A stretch of 38,539 bases of DNA from Pseudomonadota bacterium (GTDB lineage Bacteria > Pseudomonadota > Gammaproteobacteria > Burkholderiales > JABEVD01): NCBI GenBank assembly GCA_021811205.1, contig JAJZPK010000001.1, forward strand, positions 1-38,539. Direction: 5' to 3'. The notes under the pieces were generated by a model, which was not told where the DNA came from, did no database searches, and saw nothing but the letters and a program-made list of their open reading frames with translations. The translations under genes were made by a program, and so were the position numbers. Positions 32,423 through 38,539 of the stretch are shown in pieces. Each line of letters begins with the position of its first letter. Within the stretch, counting starts at the first letter, position 1.

Positions 32423-34375
32423 ATGTCGACACACGGCTTGATGTCCCATCTGAGGTATCGGGCTGATATCGATGGGCTCAGGGCGATTGCCATTTTGTCT
32501 GTTGTGGCCTACCACGCATTTCCGAACTTGATGCCGGGCGGTTTCGTCGGGGTGGACATTTTCTTTGTCATTTCAGGGTACTTGATCTCTTCGATCATCT
32601 TCAAGAATCTGGAAGATGACTCTTTCAGCATTCTCGAGTTTTACCGAAGACGGATTCGCCGCATCTTTCCAGCCATGATCATCGTCATGGCGGCGATTCT
32701 GGGGTTTGGGTGGCTGGTCCTCTTCCGGGGTGAGTTCAGGGAGTTGGGCAAACATATCGCAGCCTGCTCGGCTTTTCTCGAAAACTTCAATCTGCTGGGC
32801 GAGAGCGGTTATTTCGACACGGCGCAAGCGACCAAACCCACGCTGCATTTCTGGAGTCTGGCGGTTGAAGAGCAGTTCTACATATTCTGGCCGTTGTTGC
32901 TATGGGGGACATGGAAGTACCGCTGGAGTTTCCTTTGGGTCACGCTGGTTGTCGGCTTCGCATCCTTTTCTGCGAACATCTACCTTCTGGCAGAACACCA
33001 GGGAGTGGCCGCGTTCTATCTGCCCATCTCTCGCTTCTGGGAACTCATGGTCGGTGGCGTACTGGCCTACAGCGTAGTTGACCGGAAGGATTTCGTGGAT
33101 GGAATGCAAAACCTCTGTTCGGTAATTGGGATGATCCTGATCGTCCTGGCCTTGCTTCTGATCAAGCAGGACTCGTCTTTCCCGGGCTGGTGGGCGCTTC
33201 TGCCAGTCATGGGCGCATTTTTTGTGATTGCGGCAGGGCCTTCCGCCTTGCTGAACAGGTATTTATTGTCGAACAATATCTCTGTTACCATTGGACTCAT
33301 CAGTTACCCGTTGTATCTATGGCATTGGCCTATTCTTTCCTATGGCCGAATACTCATGGGCGGCACACCCAAAACAAGCATAAGGATCGTTGAAATGGCA
33401 GCAGCTTTCATACTGGCATGGTTGACATACAAATTTGTCGAATCCCCCGTCCGAAAAGCGAAAAAAACCAAGCTTGTGCCTGTCCTGAGCGGCTTTGTCG
33501 GCGCGCTTTTCATGTGCGGATTGCTGATATATCAGCAATCCGCGCATGCTGAAGCCTTCTCGGGTTCTTCCGGCGGTTTTACTGCAGATGAAAGCGAATT
33601 CCAGAAGGCGAGGAATTCGGACGGCAGCTGCGAGCAATTGAATTCGGTGAAGCCTGTGAGCGAGGAAGTTTGCATCTCGAATTCGAAGGCGCCCAGCGTT
33701 TTGTTTGTTGGGGATAGCCACGCCATGGCTTTGTATTCGGCCATCGCGAACGGCTATTTCAGGCTTGACTCGATGCTCGTGGCGGGAAGCTCCTGTCCTG
33801 AATATGCAAATCTTGCCTATACCCCCACATTCAAGGAGAAATGGGGCAACAATTGCACCGGAATCGCAAAAAGCGCGCTTTCGACTGCGCTGGCAATCAA
33901 GTCCATAAAGACGGTCGTCATCGCAACGGGGTTCTGGTATCCATACAACAATGAACCTGTTTTTCACAAGGATGGCAAGAGCTTGAGGCCGGAAGTGGCG
34001 TTTTATGTGGGAAATGGCTACTTCATCCAGGAGCTTTTGAAGGCAGGCAAGAAAGTGGTGTTCGTCGAGGACTATCCTCAGCTGCATTACGACCCGGCCG
34101 ATTGCGTGCAGAGAGTTTCCTTTATCGAACCCAAGGTGTGCGAATACACCAGGGATGAATATGACAGCACGAGAGGGAAATATATCAACATGCTGTCGAT
34201 GCTCAAGAAGCTCAATCCGCCAGTGAGCATATTCATGACCGATACAATGTTCTGCAATTCGAACAAATGCGTATCCAAAATCAATGGCAAGTGGCTTTAC
34301 CATGATTTCGGACATATCAGCGTCTATGCTTCACAGCTGCTGCTGAACAAGATGAGCAAGGAAGGGCTGTTCTGA
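32423..34375 (+). CDS. acyltransferase-3/SGNH fusion membrane protein (OafA/YrhL type)
   Basis: A 650-residue protein (663 from a GTG at 32384). The N-terminal half is an acyltransferase-3 domain of about ten membrane helices, starting YRADIDGLRAIAILSVVAYH with catalytic His31. One further helix leads to a periplasmic SGNH hydrolase-like domain with GDSH (Ser432) and a terminal HDFGHIS (Asp628, His631). Such fusions move acetyl or other acyl groups from the cytoplasm onto cell-surface glycans, for example O-antigen or exopolysaccharide. Neighbouring cellulose genes suggest the glycan might be cellulose, but this is inference. It is convergent with bcsZ, four bases apart. Confidence 0.92.
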   Translation: MSTHGLMSHLRYRADIDGLRAIAILSVVAYHAFPNLMPGGFVGVDIFFVISGYLISSIIFKNLEDDSFSILEFYRRRIRRIFPAMIIVMAAILGFGWLVLFRGEFRELGKHIAACSAFLENFNLLGESGYFDTAQATKPTLHFWSLAVEEQFYIFWPLLLWGTWKYRWSFLWVTLVVGFASFSANIYLLAEHQGVAAFYLPISRFWELMVGGVLAYSVVDRKDFVDGMQNLCSVIGMILIVLALLLIKQDSSFPGWWALLPVMGAFFVIAAGPSALLNRYLLSNNISVTIGLISYPLYLWHWPILSYGRILMGGTPKTSIRIVEMAAAFILAWLTYKFVESPVRKAKKTKLVPVLSGFVGALFMCGLLIYQQSAHAEAFSGSSGGFTADESEFQKARNSDGSCEQLNSVKPVSEEVCISNSKAPSVLFVGDSHAMALYSAIANGYFRLDSMLVAGSSCPEYANLAYTPTFKEKWGNNCTGIAKSALSTALAIKSIKTVVIATGFWYPYNNEPVFHKDGKSLRPEVAFYVGNGYFIQELLKAGKKVVFVEDYPQLHYDPADCVQRVSFIEPKVCEYTRDEYDSTRGKYINMLSMLKKLNPPVSIFMTDTMFCNSNKCVSKINGKWLYHDFGHISVYASQLLLNKMSKEGLF

Positions 34376-34379
34376 GGGT

Positions 34380-35381
34380 TCAGCGGGAGGCGCGCTCGCT
34401 CCTCGCCATGTCGGCAAGCAGACTTAGCGCCGAAGAATAATAGCCGTCTCCGACCTGTACTTTGCCTGCATAGGGTTCAGGATAGCCTGTCACCCATTGC
34501 GCCAGGGCATGGATGCCGCTGGAAGCATCGTATGAATCCACGCTGTCGTCGTCCAGATTGGTCCATGCGGGCAGGAACCTCGCGCCCTTGAAGTAACTCC
34601 AGAAATCGCGATAGGGTTTCAGCAAGGCAGCCGATTCGCGCCTGCTCCAGATCAGATAGAGCGGGATGCGCATGGCATTGTAGGCGAACCGCTTCGGGAA
34701 TTTGGGCGAGGGCTCCACCAGCTTGGTGAGGATGAGCCAGTCCGGGGGCAATCCCCATCTGCCGAATCGGGCGTATCCCAGTATGGTCATCCCTGTCTTC
34801 TCAAGTTCGCTCCACTGAGGAGAGGGATCGGCCTGGCCGATTTCGTCGAGCGCAGGGAAGACCCAGTAGGAAAGGTTGATGGTAACGCCGCCGGTTCCGG
34901 CGAACCCGTTCTCTCCCGGGAGCAGGACCAGTCCCTGAGGCGCCTTGAAAAGCATTTTCGTCCTGATGTCCTTCGCAATTTCGCCGGAGACTTTGAGGTA
35001 GACTGTATCATGCCACTCGTTTGACGCGCGCAGCAGTGCCCAGGCGACAAGGAGATCGCCGTCCGAGGCATTGTTCATGTCCGTGGCACCTGAGGACGGT
35101 TGCCAGCGCCATGCGAGAAGATGGTCGCTGCGCACCTGCAGATTTTTCCTGGTCCATTGCCATATCCTGTCGAAGGCCGCCTTGTCCTTGTAGTGTGTGG
35201 CGAGCAGCATGGCATATCCCTGCCCTTCAGAATGGCTGATATTGCCTTGGGATGCGTCAATGACGCGTCCTTCGGGGCTGACATAAAGCTGCTTGAATTT
35301 CATCCAGTCTGCCTGTGCAGAGAAGGCATTCCCTGCAAAAAGCAGCAACGCAAGGCAGGCCAGCTTCAGAATGTAGGTCAT
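34380..35381 (-). CDS. bcsZ: periplasmic endo-beta-1,4-glucanase, glycoside hydrolase family 8
   Basis: A 333-residue secreted cellulase of family 8. A signal peptide ends near AFSAQA (residue 23). The catalytic acid Glu52 lies in SEGQGYAMLLA, and a conserved acid Asp107 in NNASDGDLLVAWALL. Aromatic sugar-binding motifs such as RWGLPPDWL follow. BcsZ trims nascent cellulose in the periplasm and is a regular member of bcs loci. Here it is encoded divergently from the cyclase-bcsA operon, not inside it. ATG 35381 is chosen for its upstream GGAG. Confidence 0.93.
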   Translation of the reverse strand: MTYILKLACLALLLFAGNAFSAQADWMKFKQLYVSPEGRVIDASQGNISHSEGQGYAMLLATHYKDKAAFDRIWQWTRKNLQVRSDHLLAWRWQPSSGATDMNNASDGDLLVAWALLRASNEWHDTVYLKVSGEIAKDIRTKMLFKAPQGLVLLPGENGFAGTGGVTINLSYWVFPALDEIGQADPSPQWSELEKTGMTILGYARFGRWGLPPDWLILTKLVEPSPKFPKRFAYNAMRIPLYLIWSRRESAALLKPYRDFWSYFKGARFLPAWTNLDDDSVDSYDASSGIHALAQWVTGYPEPYAGKVQVGDGYYSSALSLLADMARSERASR

Positions 35382-35443
35382 GCTCCGTGTCTCCAAGTAT
35401 GCGCCGATTATACCTGACCGGTTTTCGCTGTGGTTTGCCTGAA

Positions 35444-35472
35444 TTGACCGGTACTTAATATCATTACTTAAT
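35444..35472 (+). promoter_or_regulatory. candidate promoter of the cyclase-bcsA operon
   Basis: TTGACC (35444-35449) and CTTAAT (35467-35472) lie 17 bases apart in the AT-rich bcsZ/cyclase intergenic region. They would give a leader of about 85 bases before the ATG at 35566. The -10 is weak. Confidence 0.35.
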
Positions 35473-35565
35473 TTCTTTTCTAAATTTTATATTTACTCTA
35501 TTATTAGAACTTTGGCTGCTCTTTCGGAAAGGCGGCCGTCACGCATTCGAGAAAACGGAGTTTCA

Positions 35566-37107
35566 ATGGACGAATTGAAACAGCTGGGACGCTACGAAAT
35601 TGTCAGAATGCTCGGCAGCGGCGCAACCGGCAAAGTGTACGAAGGGCGCGACAACAAGCTCGGCAGGCAGGTTGCTGTCAGGGTTGTTGCAAAAGACGCT
35701 ACGACCGATTTCATGAAAGAGGCCCAGGCAATATCGCGCCTCGACCATCCCAATATCCTGACTGTTTCGGATTTCGGAGAGGAAGAGGGGAATGCCTATC
35801 TCGTGACGGAATTCGTTTCGGAAGGCCGAGTTGCGCAGATTCTCGAAGGTGAACAGGTTCATTTCAGGAAGGCATTAGGCTGGATGGTCGACCTCCTGGG
35901 CGCTCTGGAATATGCGCATTCCCAGGAAATTGTCCACGGCAGCATCAATCCTTCCAATGTGCTGGTCGACCCCACCGGCAGGCTCAAGTTGACCGATTTC
36001 AGCCTGCCTTCCATGCTGGCCAGGTGTCCTCACCTGTCTCCAGAGCAGGCAAGCGGAGAGGCGCCCGGGAAGCGTTCGGACATCTTCGCTGCAGGTGCGC
36101 TGCTCTACAGGCTGCTAACCTGGAAAAATCCTTTCGAGGAAGAAGGGAAATTCGACCAGGAACCTGCGAATATCATTACCCTGAACACTGAGCTTCCAGC
36201 CGATCTCGATGAAATCGTGGCCAAGGCGCTTGCAAAAAAGCCCGCGGAGCGCTTTGCAAGTGCGGGAGAATTCGCGGAGGCGCTCAAGAAATTCATCGAG
36301 CAGGACGATCTCGAGAGGATACTCGAGGAGCGTGCGAAGCTCGAATCGTCCATCAACGAGAAGTTCACCAAGGTGATCACCGTCATGTTCACCGACCTCA
36401 AGGGCTCGACGACGATCGCCGAGAACGAGGGGGATCTCGTCAGCCGCATGCTGATCAAGCATCAGAACGACATCGTCATGCCCGCCATCCGCGAAAACAA
36501 TGGAATTTATGTCAAGGGGATAGGTGATGGCACGCTTTCCTATTTCGAGCATGCGCTCGATGCCCTTCGCGCTGCAGTGCGCATCCAGAAGGGCATGGAT
36601 GAGCTCAACAGCTCGAAGAAATTCAGAACGCCAGTGCTGATGCGCATCGGCATGCATACCGGGAAATGCGTGGTGGAAGCCAAGGACATTTTCGGGGACG
36701 TGGTCAATACTGCCTCCCGCTTCGAATCTTCGGCCGATCCGGGCATGATCCTGGTCTCGGAAGACACTTACAATGCATTGTCCGACAAGTCGGAAATTTA
36801 CTGCCGCTTCATCAAGCAGGTCAGCCTCAAGGGCAAGAAGGACATGCATAACGCCTACAAGGCGTTCTGGAACCCCAAGGAGATCGAACTGGACAAGCAG
36901 GGCGGGGAAGCATTGCCCAGGCAGGAGGCTGCTGTTCCGGTCAGGTCATCGGGCACGAAGGCGGTCTGGGGAGCCGTCGCGCTGATCATGGTCGTCCTGC
37001 TGATCACCCTTGGCATGAAGTTTCTCGGAAGCTCCAAACCGGTTGACAACAGCCATTCGGTCAGCGATTCCTTAAACGTGCCAGGATCCAAAGATGCACA
37101 ACATTAG
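35566..37107 (+). CDS. pseudokinase-class III adenylyl cyclase fusion with C-terminal membrane anchor
   Basis: A 513-residue protein. Residues 8-245 have the Ser/Thr kinase (PknB-like) fold: glycine loop LGSGATGKVYEG (16-27), Glu52 of helix C and SPEQ (158-161). However the ATP lysine is Arg39, the catalytic HRD-x-K is HGSIN (Asp to Ser126, Lys to Asn128) and DFG is DFS (144-146), so it looks catalytically dead. A coiled linker (about 246-265) leads to a class III cyclase (266-437). That domain has metal Asp277 and Asp321, adenine-selecting Lys317 and Asp374, and Asn381/Arg385 in VNTASR, all present, which favours ATP as substrate. One membrane helix (about 467-486) follows, then a short, probably periplasmic tail. 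GGAG precedes ATG 35566. It lies six bases before bcsA. Confidence 0.9.
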   Translation: MDELKQLGRYEIVRMLGSGATGKVYEGRDNKLGRQVAVRVVAKDATTDFMKEAQAISRLDHPNILTVSDFGEEEGNAYLVTEFVSEGRVAQILEGEQVHFRKALGWMVDLLGALEYAHSQEIVHGSINPSNVLVDPTGRLKLTDFSLPSMLARCPHLSPEQASGEAPGKRSDIFAAGALLYRLLTWKNPFEEEGKFDQEPANIITLNTELPADLDEIVAKALAKKPAERFASAGEFAEALKKFIEQDDLERILEERAKLESSINEKFTKVITVMFTDLKGSTTIAENEGDLVSRMLIKHQNDIVMPAIRENNGIYVKGIGDGTLSYFEHALDALRAAVRIQKGMDELNSSKKFRTPVLMRIGMHTGKCVVEAKDIFGDVVNTASRFESSADPGMILVSEDTYNALSDKSEIYCRFIKQVSLKGKKDMHNAYKAFWNPKEIELDKQGGEALPRQEAAVPVRSSGTKAVWGAVALIMVVLLITLGMKFLGSSKPVDNSHSVSDSLNVPGSKDAQH

Positions 37108-37113
37108 AGGCTG

Positions 37114-38539
37114 ATGAAGACCAGAACCCTGTTGTCGTATATAGGGGGGGGAAATCGGAATTGGCAGATTGCCACGGCAGGCGTTTTGATCTTTGGCGCA
37201 CTGCTGTATTGCATACAATTCGCCACATCATATTTCCAGTTTGCCCGCCAGGCCTATCTCGACTGGGGTGCCTTTTTCTTCATGGTTCTGATGTACAAAT
37301 CGAGGAAGACACAGCAGCAGCCGTGGCGCCTGCTCTTCCTTCTGATCGCTGCCTTCCTCGCGCTTCGCTATACGTTCTGGAGAACTTTCAACACGCTGCT
37401 CTATACCGGCCCGGCGGATTTCGTCGGCATGGCCCTCGTCTACCTTGCCGAAATCTACGGCATTGCGATTTACTTCATGGGCATGTTCGTCAACGTGTGG
37501 CCGCTGGAGAGCAGAACCATTCCCCTGCCTCATGACCCCGACAAGCTGCCTACCGTCGACGTCTTCATACCGACTTACAACGAATCGGACGAGATCGTGC
37601 GCATGACCGCGACTGCGGCTGCGCAGCTTGATTACCCGAAGGAGAAGCTGAGGGTATACATACTCGACGACGGCAGCACGCATGCCAAACGGGCTCATCC
37701 CGAAACAGGCATGTCGGCCTGGGAGCGGCATTACCGCATCAGGCAGATTGCCGAGGAGCTCGGCGTCGGCTACATCACGCGCGAAACCAACCAGCAGGCC
37801 AAGGCAGGGAACATCAATCATGCGCTCTACCATACAGATGGTGACATCGTTCTCGTGCTCGACTGCGATCATGTGCCGACCAGCGACATATTGCAGAGGA
37901 CGATAGGGCATTTCATCTCCGACAGGAAGCTTTTCCTTGTGCAGACCCCCCATTTCTTCATCAATCCTTCCCCGATCGAGAAAAATCTGGAGGGGGTGGC
38001 CAATCCTTCCGGAGAAAACGACATGTTTTACAGGAGGATTCATCCCGCCCTGAATTTCTGGAATGCCAGCTATTTTTGCGGTTCCGCCGCGCTGCTGCGC
38101 AGGAAATGCCTGGAAGAAGTGGGCGGAATCTGCGGCACAACCATCACGGAAGATGCCGAAACGGCCTTCCAGTTGCACAGCATGGGCTACAACAGCATCT
38201 ACATCAACCGGCCCATGGTTTGCGGGTTGTCCCCCGAATCCTACGACGACTACGTGATCCAGCGCTCTCGCTGGGCCCAGGGGATGATCCAGCTCCTGCT
38301 GCTCAACAATCCGCTGAAACGAAAAGGGCTTTCTTTTGCACAGAAGATCGCCTATTTCAATTCGAGCTTTTTCTGGTTCTTCGGTCTCGCGCGCTTCATC
38401 TATTTCATCGCGCCGGCGATGTATCTGCTCGTCGGGCTCAATATCTACCATGCCTCCTGGCTGCAGATCGTTGCCTTCACCCTGCCCTATCTGCTGAGCA
38501 GCCACAGGGTGGTGGATTATTTCTATTCGGGATCGTTGC
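37114..38539 (+). CDS. bcsA: cellulose synthase catalytic subunit (UDP-forming), truncated by window end
   Basis: 475 codons are visible, open to the window edge. Membrane helices near the N-terminus are followed by the processive glycosyltransferase-2 domain: DDGS (Asp185, Asp186), DCD (Asp250, Asp252), TED (345-347, catalytic base Asp347) and QRSRW (383-387, glucan-terminus site). Membrane helices follow again. The PilZ domain expected further downstream is outside the window. It polymerises UDP-glucose into beta-1,4-glucan and moves it through the inner membrane, normally activated by c-di-GMP. GAGG precedes the ATG. Codons 11-13 contain a run of eight G (37144-37151), a possible slippage site. 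Confidence 0.95.
   Translation, partial: MKTRTLLSYIGGGNRNWQIATAGVLIFGALLYCIQFATSYFQFARQAYLDWGAFFFMVLMYKSRKTQQQPWRLLFLLIAAFLALRYTFWRTFNTLLYTGPADFVGMALVYLAEIYGIAIYFMGMFVNVWPLESRTIPLPHDPDKLPTVDVFIPTYNESDEIVRMTATAAAQLDYPKEKLRVYILDDGSTHAKRAHPETGMSAWERHYRIRQIAEELGVGYITRETNQQAKAGNINHALYHTDGDIVLVLDCDHVPTSDILQRTIGHFISDRKLFLVQTPHFFINPSPIEKNLEGVANPSGENDMFYRRIHPALNFWNASYFCGSAALLRRKCLEEVGGICGTTITEDAETAFQLHSMGYNSIYINRPMVCGLSPESYDDYVIQRSRWAQGMIQLLLLNNPLKRKGLSFAQKIAYFNSSFFWFFGLARFIYFIAPAMYLLVGLNIYHASWLQIVAFTLPYLLSSHRVVDYFYSGSL

Noticed and set aside
37228..38505. Minus-strand open frame of 425 codons opposite bcsA
   Set aside because: Antisense shadow of cellulose synthase.
1..38539. CRISPR arrays, tRNA or rRNA genes
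   Set aside because: No regularly spaced repeats and no tRNA- or rRNA-like sequence were recognised on either strand by reading.

Overview
This 38.5 kb window looks like chromosomal DNA of a moderately GC-rich Gram-negative bacterium, most likely a betaproteobacterium. The grounds are the gene families (SelO ending in Cys, YaiI, NodT/FUSC/DUF1656/HlyD efflux, ACR3, pirin/DoxX, BcsA/BcsZ), the Shine-Dalgarno usage and the protein style. No rRNA, tRNA, CRISPR array or intact mobile element was seen, so the taxonomic call is an inference.

Layout. 1-3400: an AT-richer defence block with an HTH controller, an MT-A70 adenine methyltransferase, a BglII/BstYI-like restriction endonuclease, a small ORF in the same frame as the endonuclease, and an opposing DruA/DUF4338 gene. 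3900-9800: household and accessory genes (Kup potassium transporter, nitroreductase, a small membrane-anchored protein, aldo/keto reductase, TauE/SafE exporter). 9990-11470: two toxin-antitoxin modules (HicAB and a MazEF-like pair) bracketed by three copies of the 3' end of yaiI plus a palindrome, with a decayed copy of the start of the aldo/keto reductase gene between them. 11417-14386: yaiI, a PDC-sensor protein and SelO. 14649-19767: a MarR-controlled four-component efflux operon. 19937-21262: a soluble PAS-PAS chemoreceptor of BdlA type. 21335-24213: pirin, DoxX and a flavodoxin-like gene divergent from a LysR regulator. 24442-27111: a DUF3147 membrane protein, a cytochrome c and an arsR-arsC-acr3 operon. 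27218-28138: an outer-membrane barrel. 28227-32231: an AhpD-like protein, a YcgR/PilZ protein, a globin-coupled HD-GYP phosphodiesterase and a chemoreceptor. 32423-38539: an acyltransferase-3/SGNH protein, the cellulase BcsZ, a pseudokinase-adenylyl cyclase fusion and cellulose synthase BcsA (cut by the window end).

How the genes work together. The right third reads as a sensing-to-matrix region: c-di-GMP reader and eraser proteins, two chemoreceptors and a cellulose locus. In that locus an apparently kinase-dead Ser/Thr-kinase-like domain fused to an apparently intact class III cyclase lies six bases upstream of bcsA. I consider this the strongest candidate for an undescribed system. The second is the toxin-antitoxin array built on repeated yaiI ends. 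A third pattern cuts across the window: four unrelated regulatory or toxin genes (the HTH controller, hicA, lysR, arsR) have promoters that would start transcription at or within about four bases of their start codons, suggesting leaderless mRNAs.
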